From CAXTKD01 sp964244885 (GTDB lineage: Bacteria; Pseudomonadota; Alphaproteobacteria; Sphingomonadales; Sphingomonadaceae): DNA of 64,000 nt. The stretch covers positions 1 through 64,000 of the forward strand of contig CAXTKD010000009.1 in the NCBI GenBank assembly GCA_964244885.1. Reading direction: 5' to 3'. Shown piece after piece: positions 41,348 to 49,276 of this stretch. The position numbers and the translations under genes were made by a program. The notes under the pieces are model-generated. The model saw only the letters and a list, made by a program, of their open reading frames with translations. It was not told where the DNA came from and made no database searches. Each line of letters starts with the position of its first letter. The stretch's first letter is position 1.

Positions 41348-42175
41348 ATGTCCCACCTGATCTCCTCGACGCCCGCCAATATCGAGCGCCCCGCCGTCGT
41401 CGCCATCGCCAGCGGCAAGGGCGGCGTCGGCAAGAGCCATTGCAGCGTCAACCTGGGCGTCGCGCTCGCGCGTCTCGGCAAGCGCGTCGCGCTGCTCGAT
41501 GCCGACATGGGCTGCGCCAACGCCGGGCTGCTGCTCGGCCTCAGGCCCGATGACGGCGTCGAGCGCGTCGTGACCGAGGGCCTGCCGATGGCGGACGCCC
41601 TGCGGAGCGGGCCGGCGGGAGTCCGGCTGCTGTCGGCGGGCGCGCCGATGGGCGACGACGCGCGCGAGCGCCTGTGCGCCGCCTTCGCGCCGATGGTCGC
41701 CGAGCTCGACTATCTGCTGATCGACGCCGCCGCCGGCGTCGGTCCCGAGGTCACCGATCTCGCCACCGCCGCCGATGTCGTGACCATCCTGCTCGCCGAC
41801 GAGCCCGCGTCGTTCATGGACGCCTACGGGCTGCTGAAATTGCTCCACCTCGATCGCGGCTGCCGGCGCTTCGCCATCGTCACCTCGATGGTGCCCGACG
41901 AAGCCGCCGGGCGCCTGCTGTTCGTTAGCTTCGCCCGCGTCGTCTCGCGCTTCCTCGACGCCGATCTCATCCACCTCGGCTCGGTGCCGCGCGACGGCCG
42001 GGTCCGCCAGGCCGCTCTCGCCAAGCGGCCGGTGCTCGACATGTTCCCGGACTCGCGCGCCGGCCTCGCCTTCGTCGGCCTCGCCCGCGCTCTCGACACC
42101 GACGTGGCGCGCCACCCGGTCGGCCAATTGAGCGCCTTTTTCGGACAGGGAGACGCCCGTGCCTGCGCTGCCTGA
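41348..42175 (+). CDS. flhG: Flagellar number regulator FlhG (FleN, MinD-like)
   Basis: A ParA/MinD-family ATPase of 275 residues that limits flagellar number and restrains FlhF and sigma-54 activators. It has the deviant Walker A KGGVGKSHCSVNLGVALARL, the VALLDADMGCANAGLLLGL switch region, and DYLLIDAAAGVG as Walker B. It lies directly after flhF. It overlaps fliA by 17 bases, with fliA's GTG start inside its end, so expression is linked. Confidence 0.94.
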   Translation: MSHLISSTPANIERPAVVAIASGKGGVGKSHCSVNLGVALARLGKRVALLDADMGCANAGLLLGLRPDDGVERVVTEGLPMADALRSGPAGVRLLSAGAPMGDDARERLCAAFAPMVAELDYLLIDAAAGVGPEVTDLATAADVVTILLADEPASFMDAYGLLKLLHLDRGCRRFAIVTSMVPDEAAGRLLFVSFARVVSRFLDADLIHLGSVPRDGRVRQAALAKRPVLDMFPDSRAGLAFVGLARALDTDVARHPVGQLSAFFGQGDARACAA

Positions 42176-42890
42176 GTCCGCCGTCTATTCGAGGGCGCCC
42201 GCCGCCGCGCCCGATCCGGCGAAGCTGGTCTCCGACCATCTCGGCCTCGTTCGCAAGATCGCCTGGCACGTCCACGGCAAGGTTTCGACCGCGATCGAGA
42301 TCGCCGACCTCATCCAGATCGGCATGATCGCGCTGCTGGAGGCGGCGCGGCAGTTCGAGGAGCGCGGCACCGCCGCCTTCGCGACCTATGCGACGCTCCG
42401 CATCCGAGGCGCGATGATCGACCAGCTTCGCCGCCACGCGACGATGTGCCGTGGCGCCATCCACCGCCGCCGCAAGATCGGCGAGGCGCGCGCCGCGATC
42501 GAGAGCGAGACCGGCCGCGCCGCCGAGCATGGCGAGATCGCAGAGAAGCTCGGGCTCACGGTCGACGCCTATCATGCGGCGATCGAGAGCAGCCGCGGCG
42601 TCCGCTATGAATCGATCGACGCGGTCTATTCGGATCACAGCGAATGGTTCGCCGCCGACGAGGAGGACGCGCACGCCCAGATCGAACGCGCCGACCTGTC
42701 GCGCGCGCTGGTCGCGGGATTGAAGACCCTCCCCGAGCGCGAGGCGCTGGTGCTGCAGCTCTACTTCGTCGAGGAGCTGAACCTCGAGGAGATCGGCGCG
42801 GTGCTGGAGGTCGGCGCGGCGCGGGTCTGCCAGATCAAGAAAGCGGCGCTCGATCGGCTAAGGGGCAGCCTGGGCGAGTGGGCCGAGTAG
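42159..42890 (+). CDS. fliA: RNA polymerase sigma-28 factor FliA
   Basis: The late-flagellar sigma factor of 243 residues. Region 2 includes IQIGMIALLEAARQFEERGT, then AAFATYATLRIRGAMIDQLR, and region 4 includes LPEREALVLQLYFVEELNLE, then EIGAVLEVGAARVCQIKKAA. Its likely targets here are the fliC, motA and flgP-like promoters. FlgM (31804) is its antagonist. The start is GTG at 42159, preceded by AGGGAG. The next gene is on the opposite strand. Confidence 0.94.
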   Translation: MPALPESAVYSRAPAAAPDPAKLVSDHLGLVRKIAWHVHGKVSTAIEIADLIQIGMIALLEAARQFEERGTAAFATYATLRIRGAMIDQLRRHATMCRGAIHRRRKIGEARAAIESETGRAAEHGEIAEKLGLTVDAYHAAIESSRGVRYESIDAVYSDHSEWFAADEEDAHAQIERADLSRALVAGLKTLPEREALVLQLYFVEELNLEEIGAVLEVGAARVCQIKKAALDRLRGSLGEWAE

Positions 42891-42912
42891 AATCTACCGG
42901 CGTTATTTGTGT

Positions 42913-43596
42913 TCAAGGATAGCGGATCGCGCCATCGTTCTGCGCGGTGCAGGCCGCCGTGGTCTTGGCCATCCGCCCCGCCAGCGCGTCGAGCTGGCGC
43001 TGGATCGCCTGCTGGGCCCTGATCACCTCGGAGAGGTTGACCCCCCCGGCGGGCACGGTGCGAGTCACGATTGTCGGGCGTGAACCCGACGGAACGCGGA
43101 TGCGCGACACCTCCTGCGACAGCAGAGACGGCAGCCGGTCGATCGACTGCTGATTGGCGCGGACGACCGCGTTGAGCGCCGCGAGATCGCCGGCGCCCGG
43201 CATCGCCGGCGCGGCCGGCGAGGCCCCGATCTGCGCGATGCGGCGCTGCTGGGTGTTGAGCAGGCCCTCGATCCGCGCTAGCGTGGCGCGTTCGGGCGAG
43301 ACCGGCGGGGTCGCGGGCTTCGCGGTCAGCACCGTCACCACCACGACGCTGACGGTGCCGGCGAAGGCGAGCGCGCTGGCGGCGAGCGTCGCGTAGGCGA
43401 CCAGCTTGCCGGCGGGGGCTGCCTGAGCCGCGGGAGCGTCTTCTTCGCCGTTCGCCTTGGGTGATGCGGCGGATGCCTCGGCCTTGGCCGCGGCGGGCGC
43501 CGGCGGGGTCGCCAGTTGCGGCGCGGCCACTTCGGGCTGGACCTCCTCGGCGATATCGAATTCCAGGTCGTCGAACGGGTCGGGACGGTCGGTCAT
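42913..43596 (-). CDS. Membrane protein of unknown function between fliA and fliC
   Basis: A 227-residue protein not recognised. It has an acidic N-terminus (RPDPFDDLEFDIAEEVQ), an alanine/proline-rich stretch, one membrane helix (YATLAASALAFAGTVSVVVV, about residues 68-90), then a periplasmic part with coiled-coil segments (ARIEGLLNTQQRRIAQIGAS; VIRAQQAIQRQLDALAGRMA). The layout of an N-terminal cytoplasmic tail, one helix and a coiled coil resembles a scaffold or stator-linked protein. It follows fliC's terminator on the same strand. Confidence 0.65.
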   Translation of the reverse strand: MTDRPDPFDDLEFDIAEEVQPEVAAPQLATPPAPAAAKAEASAASPKANGEEDAPAAQAAPAGKLVAYATLAASALAFAGTVSVVVVTVLTAKPATPPVSPERATLARIEGLLNTQQRRIAQIGASPAAPAMPGAGDLAALNAVVRANQQSIDRLPSLLSQEVSRIRVPSGSRPTIVTRTVPAGGVNLSEVIRAQQAIQRQLDALAGRMAKTTAACTAQNDGAIRYP

Positions 43597-43610
43597 CGGT
43601 CGGTCCTCTC

Positions 43611-43649
43611 GAAAAACACTGGCCCCGGCGTTGGGGACGCCGGGGCCAG
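43611..43649 (-). terminator. Intrinsic terminator of fliC
   Basis: On the minus strand a perfect 13-bp stem (CTGGCCCCGGCGT and its complement) with a 5-base loop, then TGTTTTTCG. It sits just after the fliC stop and before the next gene on the same strand, so that gene is probably expressed separately or by read-through. Confidence 0.88.
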
Positions 43650-43683
43650 GCTGCAGGTGCCGGTTCCTTGTTACGCTACTTAC

Positions 43684-45324
43684 TTACTGCTGCAGCAGCT
43701 GGAGCACCGACTGGGCCGACTGGTTGGCCTGCGCCAGCATCGCGGTCGACGCCGAGGACAGGATCTGCGCCTTGGCGAGGCTCGTGGTCTCGGTCGAGAA
43801 GTCGGTGTCCTCGATCCGCGAGCGCGATTCCTCCAGGTTGGTCGATGCCGTCGAGAGGTTGTTGATCGTCGCTTCCAGACGGTTCTGAAGAGCGCCCAGA
43901 TTGCCCCGGGTCGACGCGACCGTGTTGAGCGCCTTGTCGATCACGGTGAGGGCGTTGCTCGCCGCGTTCTGCGAGGAGATGTCGAAGTCGCCCGACATCT
44001 TGTCGCTGCCGCCCTGGACCGCGAAGCCGACAACCGCCGCACCCGACCCCTCGACCCGGACGGCGCCGCCGTTGACCGAGGAAAGGGTGATGACACCGGC
44101 GGTGTTGACCGCCGTGACGCCGGTCTTGCTCGTGAGAGCGTTGATCGCGTCACGGTAGGCGTCGCCCTGAGCGGTCACGCCGACGGTGGAGGCCGCCGCG
44201 CCGATCTTGACGCCGTTGATGACCAGCGTGTCGACCACCAGCGCCGTCGAGGCGGTGACCGCCTGGCCGCTGAAGCTCACGCCGTCCGACTTGTTCAGGC
44301 CAAGGTTGCTGTAGTCCGAGTAGGTGCCGCCGACGGAGAAGTTCGAACCGTCGCTGCTCTTGATCGAGACGAAGCCCTTGTTGGTGCCCGACGTGAACGC
44401 CGTGCTGCCCGTCAGGTCGATGTCGGCCCCGGTCGTGTTCGACAGCGTGATCGAGTTGTCGCTGTTGAGCACGGCGGTGACGCCATAGTCGGTCGAGTTG
44501 ATGTTCTTGACGAGATCGGCGGTGCTCGAAGCGCCGGCGACCGACTTGCCGCCGATGGTGACCGCGCCGGCCGCGAAGCTGGTCGCCGTGATCACCGCGC
44601 TGGTGACGTTGTTGGAGCCCGTCGCCGTGACGCCGGTGCGCGCCGAGTTGGCGTTGAGGGCCGTCACGAGCTGCTTCGCGGTGTCGGTGCCGTTGATCGT
44701 GACGTTGCCGGCAAATGCCGAGACGCCGTTGATCGTGACATCGCCGACGTCGATCTGCGTGGCCGAACCGGCGACGCGTCCGGTGAACATCTGGCCCTGG
44801 CCGCCGGCGGCGGTGAGACCAAGCGTGTTCGCCGAAACGTCGGCGGCGGCGACCGACACGGTCTCGCCCGAGTTGAAGCCGGTCTGCAGCGTCAGGCTCT
44901 TGGTCGAGCCGTCGAGCAGCTTCAGGCCGTTGTAGCTCGTCGTCTTGGCGACGGTGTTCACCTGGGCGACCAGCTGGTTGACTTCGGCCTGCAGGCTGGC
45001 GCGGTCGCTGGTCGACAGCGTTCCGTTGGCCGCCTGGACCGAAAGCTCACGCATGCGCTGAAGCATGTTGCTGACTTCGCCCAGCGCGCCTTCGGCGGTC
45101 TGGGCCAGCGAGATGCCGTCGCTGGCGTTGCGAGTGGCGACCGCGAGGCCGCGAAGGTTCGCGGTCATGCGGGTCGAAATCGCAAGGCCCGCCGCATCGT
45201 CCTTGGCGGAGTTGATGCGCTTGCCGGTGGAAAGCCGCTCCATGGCCTGGGCAAGCGAAGCCTGCGCCATGCGGGAACCGCTCTGGGCCTTCAAGGCCGA
45301 GATGTTGGTGTTGATGACGGTCAT
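43684..45324 (-). CDS. fliC: Flagellin
   Basis: The filament subunit, 546 residues. The N-terminal D0/D1 region reads TVINTNISALKAQSG, then LAQAMERLSTGKRINSAKDD and IQ-like helices; the C-terminal D1/D0 end reads DFSTETTSLAKAQILSSAST, then AMLAQANQSAQSVLQLLQQ. The middle is a long variable region rich in Thr, Ser, Asn, Gly and Val. It is longer than E. coli FliC (498). The start at 45324 is preceded by AAAGAGAGA. Its own sigma-28-like promoter lies at 45397-45423 and a strong terminator follows. Confidence 0.97.
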   Translation of the reverse strand: MTVINTNISALKAQSGSRMAQASLAQAMERLSTGKRINSAKDDAAGLAISTRMTANLRGLAVATRNASDGISLAQTAEGALGEVSNMLQRMRELSVQAANGTLSTSDRASLQAEVNQLVAQVNTVAKTTSYNGLKLLDGSTKSLTLQTGFNSGETVSVAAADVSANTLGLTAAGGQGQMFTGRVAGSATQIDVGDVTINGVSAFAGNVTINGTDTAKQLVTALNANSARTGVTATGSNNVTSAVITATSFAAGAVTIGGKSVAGASSTADLVKNINSTDYGVTAVLNSDNSITLSNTTGADIDLTGSTAFTSGTNKGFVSIKSSDGSNFSVGGTYSDYSNLGLNKSDGVSFSGQAVTASTALVVDTLVINGVKIGAAASTVGVTAQGDAYRDAINALTSKTGVTAVNTAGVITLSSVNGGAVRVEGSGAAVVGFAVQGGSDKMSGDFDISSQNAASNALTVIDKALNTVASTRGNLGALQNRLEATINNLSTASTNLEESRSRIEDTDFSTETTSLAKAQILSSASTAMLAQANQSAQSVLQLLQQ

Positions 45325-45396
45325 GGCAGTCTCTCTTTCTGCGTTCTTTGCCCCGGCTCCCACCTGGCCTCATGCCGGGTCGCTGCCGTGCAATGA

Positions 45397-45423
45397 GTTA
45401 CGACCGATGGTTCGCGGGCTTTA
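45397..45423 (-). promoter_or_regulatory. Sigma-28-like promoter of fliC
   Basis: Minus strand TAAAGCCC, 11-base spacer, GTCGTAAC(TC). It resembles the motA and flgP-like promoters, with a CCC before the spacer and ACTC at the end in all three. The leader to the fliC ATG is about 65 bases. Confidence 0.65.
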
Positions 45424-45509
45424 ACCACGTGACGTAAATTCGTGGCGTGGGGCACGTCAAAAGGCCGACGGACCACAGGAAAGCACAATCAAGTCAGTGG
45501 GATAAAAGA

Positions 45510-45525
45510 TGGCACGGCGCTTGCT
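45510..45525 (+). promoter_or_regulatory. Sigma-54 promoter of the fliE-fliF operon
   Basis: TGGCACGGCGCTTGCT, identical over 16 bases to the flgB promoter. The predicted start is 45536, next to the second in-frame ATG of fliE at 45537 and inside the first one at 45531. A transcript from here would be almost leaderless. Confidence 0.85.
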
Positions 45526-45530
45526 AAGTC

Positions 45531-45851
45531 ATGGCCATGACAGCGATCGACGCCAAGAGCCTGCTCGCCCTGCGCCAGCAGATCCTCGAAAAAAACACCG
45601 CCTTCGCGCCGCAGCCGGCCGCCGCAAGCCCGACCGATTTCGGGTCGGCGATGACCAGGGCGCTCAATTCGGTCAACGCCGTGCAGGGCCAAGCCGAGAG
45701 CGCCGCCGCCGCCTACGAGCGGGGCGACACCACCGACATCGCCGCCGTCATGCTCCAGCGCCAGAAGTCCTCGATCGCCTTCGAGGCGACGCTGCAGGTC
45801 AGGAACAAGCTGCTGTCCGCCTACAAGGACATCATGAACATGCCGGTTTGA
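45531..45851 (+). CDS. fliE: Flagellar MS-ring-rod junction protein FliE
   Basis: FliE links the MS-ring to the proximal rod. The 106-residue protein has the family core FGSAMTRALNSVNAVQGQAE and the conserved C-terminal SSIAFEATLQVRNKLLSAYK, then DIMNMPV. Two starts are possible, 45531 (MAM) and 45537; the predicted sigma-54 start site (about 45536) favours 45537. fliF follows 12 bases after the stop. The promoter is in the short gap to the divergent fliC. Confidence 0.92.
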   Translation: MAMTAIDAKSLLALRQQILEKNTAFAPQPAAASPTDFGSAMTRALNSVNAVQGQAESAAAAYERGDTTDIAAVMLQRQKSSIAFEATLQVRNKLLSAYKDIMNMPV

Positions 45852-45863
45852 GGGACTTTATAG

Positions 45864-47549
45864 ATGGCCGAACTCGCCCGTAACGAAGTCCCCCTGATCC
45901 CGCTTCGCCCCGGCGGCGGCCTGGCGCTGGCCGCCAACGCCCGCTCGCTTCTCGCGCAACCCGCGATCCGCAAGGCGATGCCGCTGCTGATCGCGGCGAT
46001 GGCGGTCGGCGCGATGGTGCTGCTGTGGGGGGTGCTGAAGTCCGCCGACTACCGCCCGCTGTTCCCGAGCCTTGCCGAGGAAGACAAGGCGGCGGTGGTC
46101 GAGGCGCTGACCGCGGCGAACTACAAGGTCAATGTCGATGAGGCGACCGGCAACGTCGAGGTCGCGGCGTCGGACTATCACAAGGCGCGGATGCTTCTCG
46201 CCGCGCAGGGCCTGCCGAAGGCGGCGGCGACCGGCTACGACCTGCTCGACAACATGCCGCTCGGCTCCTCGCGCGCGATGGAGGCGGCGCGGCTGCAGCA
46301 GAGCCAGGAAAGCGAGCTCGCGCGCTCGGTCGCCGAGATTTCGGGGGTTGAGGCGGCGCGCGTCCATCTGGCGCTCCCCGAGCAGTCGGTGTTCGTGCGG
46401 GAGCGCACGCCGCCTTCCGCCTCGGTCTTCGTCAAGCTCGCCAACGGCCGCGTGCTCGGCGAGGCGCAGGTGCGCTCGATCGTCCACCTCATCTCCTCCT
46501 CGGTCGCGGGCCTCGCCGCCGACAACGTCTCGGTCGTCGACCAGTCGGGCGCGCTCCTCACCTCGGACGACGGCGACAGCGGCCTGGGCGAAAGCCAGAA
46601 GCGAGTCGCCTACCAGTCGAAGCTGGAGGACATGTACCGCCAGCGCCTGTCCTCGCTCCTCACCCCGCTGCTCGGCGCCGGCAACTTCACCGCCGAAGTT
46701 CATCTCGACCTCGACTTCACCGACCGCCAGGCGACTCGCGAGAGCTACGACCGCGACGGCGTGCTGCGGACCGAGCAGTCGTCGCTGCAGGTTACCGGGG
46801 CAGGCGGCACGGCCGGCCCGCGCGGCATCCCCGGCGCGCTGTCGAACGTCCCGCCCGCCGCCGCGACCATCGTGCCCGCGACGCCCGCCGCCGGCGCGGC
46901 GCCGGTTCCCGTGCCCGCCGCCGCGCCCGTCCCAGACGGCCCGCGCAGCGAGAACAGCAGCAAGGCCTATGACGTCGGCAAGGAGGTGTCGGTCACCCGG
47001 ACGATCGCCGGCGACGTCAAGCGCGCCTCGGTCGCGGTGGTCATCCGCCAGCAGCCGGGCAAGAAGGTCTCGCCCGCCGACATCAAGGCGATCGACCAGC
47101 TCGTCCGCGGCGCGATCGGCATCAACCCGCAGCGCGGCGACGCGGTCGCGGTCACCGCCCGCCCGTTCATCGACCCCACCGCCGTCGACGCCGAAGCCTG
47201 GTACAAGGCCGACTGGGTGATGGCGCAGGGCAAGAACCTCGCCTTCGTCCTCGTCGCCGCGATGGTGCTGTTCGGCTTCCTGAAGCCTGCGCTCGGCCGC
47301 GCTTTCGCCAAGGCCGACGGCGCCCCCGCCGGCGTCGCGCCGCAGCGCGCGGGCGACCCGGCGCTTGCCGGCAGTTCCGGCGGCCAGCGCCGCCTGTCGG
47401 TGTCGCCCGAGATGCTCGCCACGGCGCGGGGCTACGACGACAAGATCGCGCTCGTCCGCATGCTCGTCTCCGACGACACGGCGCGCGCCTCCAATGTCCT
47501 GAAGCAGATGATGCGAACCGAGATGCCCGCCGGAGCCGGCCATGAATGA
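45864..47549 (+). CDS. fliF: Flagellar MS-ring protein FliF
   Basis: FliF builds the MS-ring in the inner membrane. The 561 residues show two membrane helices (MPLLIAAMAVGAMVLLWGVL near the N-terminus; LAFVLVAAMVLFGFLKPALG near residue 455) around a periplasmic region with the ring-building motifs, including AEEDKAAVVEALTAANYKVN and AEISGVEAARVHLALPEQSV, then FVRERTPPSASVFVKL. The C-terminal cytoplasmic tail, which binds FliG, is short. fliG overlaps it by 8 bases. Confidence 0.96.
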   Translation: MAELARNEVPLIPLRPGGGLALAANARSLLAQPAIRKAMPLLIAAMAVGAMVLLWGVLKSADYRPLFPSLAEEDKAAVVEALTAANYKVNVDEATGNVEVAASDYHKARMLLAAQGLPKAAATGYDLLDNMPLGSSRAMEAARLQQSQESELARSVAEISGVEAARVHLALPEQSVFVRERTPPSASVFVKLANGRVLGEAQVRSIVHLISSSVAGLAADNVSVVDQSGALLTSDDGDSGLGESQKRVAYQSKLEDMYRQRLSSLLTPLLGAGNFTAEVHLDLDFTDRQATRESYDRDGVLRTEQSSLQVTGAGGTAGPRGIPGALSNVPPAAATIVPATPAAGAAPVPVPAAAPVPDGPRSENSSKAYDVGKEVSVTRTIAGDVKRASVAVVIRQQPGKKVSPADIKAIDQLVRGAIGINPQRGDAVAVTARPFIDPTAVDAEAWYKADWVMAQGKNLAFVLVAAMVLFGFLKPALGRAFAKADGAPAGVAPQRAGDPALAGSSGGQRRLSVSPEMLATARGYDDKIALVRMLVSDDTARASNVLKQMMRTEMPAGAGHE

Positions 47550-48570
47550 TCTTAGCCCCGCCGTGCCGATGCCGCTCCGCCTGACCGGCACGCAGAAGTC
47601 GGCGATCCTGATGATGCTGCTTGACGAGGACGAGGCGGCGGAGACGCTAAAGCACCTGAGCCCCCGCGAGGTCCAGCACCTGGGCGGCGCGATGTATTCG
47701 GTGGCGGACGTCGGGCAGGACGCGGTCGACGCGGTGCTCGACGAATTCCTGATGGCCGCGACCGAGCAGACCAATCTCGGCTTCGGCGCGGGTCCGCATA
47801 TCAAGAACGTGCTGGTCAAGGCCTTCGGCGAGGACAAGGCGGGCTCGGTGCTGAGCCGCATCACCCCCGCCGAGGGCAGCAAGGGCATAGAAATTCTCGA
47901 ATGGATGGACGCGCGCTCGATCTCCGAGATGGTCGCCGACGAGCATCCGCAGGTCATCGCCGTCATCCTCGCGCACCTGGAGCCGACGCTCGCCGCCGAG
48001 GTCCTGACCCTGCTTCCGGCCGAGACGCAGGGCGACATGCTGCTGCGCGTCGCGACGCTCGACACCATCCAGCCCGAGGCGGTCGCCGAGCTCGAGCGCG
48101 TCATGCAGAAGCAGTTGAAGGCCTCGACCTCGCTCCGCGCCGCGGCGATCGGCGGGGTGGGGGCCGCCGCCAAGATCGTCAACAACGTCCGGGGCGGCCA
48201 CGACCGCCGGATCATCGGCGCGCTCACCATGCTCGACGCCGGCATCGGCCAGACGATCCAGGACCAGATGTTCGTCTTCGAGAACCTGCTGACCGTCGAC
48301 GACAAGTCGATGCAGACTTTGCTCCGCAGCCTCGACACCAACTTGCTGACCATCGCGCTCAAGGGCGCCGACGAGCGCATCAAGGCGAAGTTCTTCGCCT
48401 GCATGTCGCAGCGCGCCGCGCAGGGCGTGCAGGATGAGATCGACGGCAAGGGGCCGATGAAGGTTTCCGAGGTGCAGGAGGCGCAGAAGGCGATCCTCGC
48501 CACCGCGCATCAGCTCGCGGAAAGCGGCGCGATCATGCTCGGCGGGTCGGGCGGCGACGACTATGTCTAG
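47542..48570 (+). CDS. fliG: Flagellar motor switch protein FliG
   Basis: FliG is the rotor protein that receives stator torque. The 342-residue protein has the N-terminal domain with TGTQKSAILMMLLDEDEAAE, the EHPQ motif in VADEHPQVIAVILAHLEP, and the C-terminal charged torque helix (LLRSLDTNLLTIALKGADER, then IKAKFFACMSQRAAQ). It overlaps fliF and fliH by 8 bases on each side. Confidence 0.96.
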   Translation: MNDLSPAVPMPLRLTGTQKSAILMMLLDEDEAAETLKHLSPREVQHLGGAMYSVADVGQDAVDAVLDEFLMAATEQTNLGFGAGPHIKNVLVKAFGEDKAGSVLSRITPAEGSKGIEILEWMDARSISEMVADEHPQVIAVILAHLEPTLAAEVLTLLPAETQGDMLLRVATLDTIQPEAVAELERVMQKQLKASTSLRAAAIGGVGAAAKIVNNVRGGHDRRIIGALTMLDAGIGQTIQDQMFVFENLLTVDDKSMQTLLRSLDTNLLTIALKGADERIKAKFFACMSQRAAQGVQDEIDGKGPMKVSEVQEAQKAILATAHQLAESGAIMLGGSGGDDYV

Positions 48571-49276
48571 GCCGTGGCTCGCCACGGACGAGCGCGCCCG
48601 CGCCGTCGCGCTCGCCGACGCGGTCGCGGCGCGCACGGCCAGCGCGTTCCAGCCCTCCCCGATGTCCGAGGCCGCGAGCGCCGCGTTTCGCGCCGTCCGG
48701 AGTCTGGCCGTCGCCGACGTTTCCGATGCCACGCCCTCGGGCAAGGCTCTGATGCGCGGCCCGAGCGATCCGGGCTCTCTCGCCGTCGCCGCCGCCGCCC
48801 GCGCCGTCGCCGAAGCGGCCGAGCGCGCCGCCGTGGAAGCGCAAGCCCTCGCCGACGCGCGCGCCGCTTATGACGCTGAGCTCGACACCGCGCTCGATCA
48901 CGCGCGCGACCTCATCCGCGCGCTGGGGGAGGCCCGCGCCATCGATGGCGACGCGCTCGCCGCTGGCCTCCGCGCGCTGGTCCTCGACCTCGCCGGCCAG
49001 GTCGTCGAGGCGCACGTCGCCGCCGACCCCGCCTTCATCACCGCGCGCGTCGATGAAGCGCTTGCCACGCTCAAGTCGCATCTTGAGCCCGGGCGGCTGG
49101 TCCTCAATCCGCAGGACCTCGCCCTGCTCGACATCGGCGCGCGCTTTCCCAATCTGACGCTCATCGCCGATGCCAAGCTGGCGCGCGGCTCGCTGCGCCT
49201 CGAAGCCGCCGGCGGCGAGATCGAGGATGGCGTCGATGTGCGAATGGCGCAGCTTCGCCAAGGGCTCGGCGCATGA
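48563..49276 (+). CDS. fliH: Flagellar assembly protein FliH
   Basis: FliH regulates the FliI ATPase and links it to the C-ring. The 237-residue protein is alanine-rich and helical, with a C-terminal globular part (LEPGRLVLNPQDLALLDIGA, then RFPNLTLIADAKLARGSLRL) typical of the FliH/HrpE group. The family is weakly conserved, so position between fliG and fliI weighs heavily. Its stop codon overlaps the first fliI ATG (ATGA). Confidence 0.88.
   Translation: MSRPWLATDERARAVALADAVAARTASAFQPSPMSEAASAAFRAVRSLAVADVSDATPSGKALMRGPSDPGSLAVAAAARAVAEAAERAAVEAQALADARAAYDAELDTALDHARDLIRALGEARAIDGDALAAGLRALVLDLAGQVVEAHVAADPAFITARVDEALATLKSHLEPGRLVLNPQDLALLDIGARFPNLTLIADAKLARGSLRLEAAGGEIEDGVDVRMAQLRQGLGA

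Noticed and set aside
45858..48503. An 881-codon minus-strand frame across fliF and fliG
   Set aside because: Antisense shadow of two strongly conserved genes.
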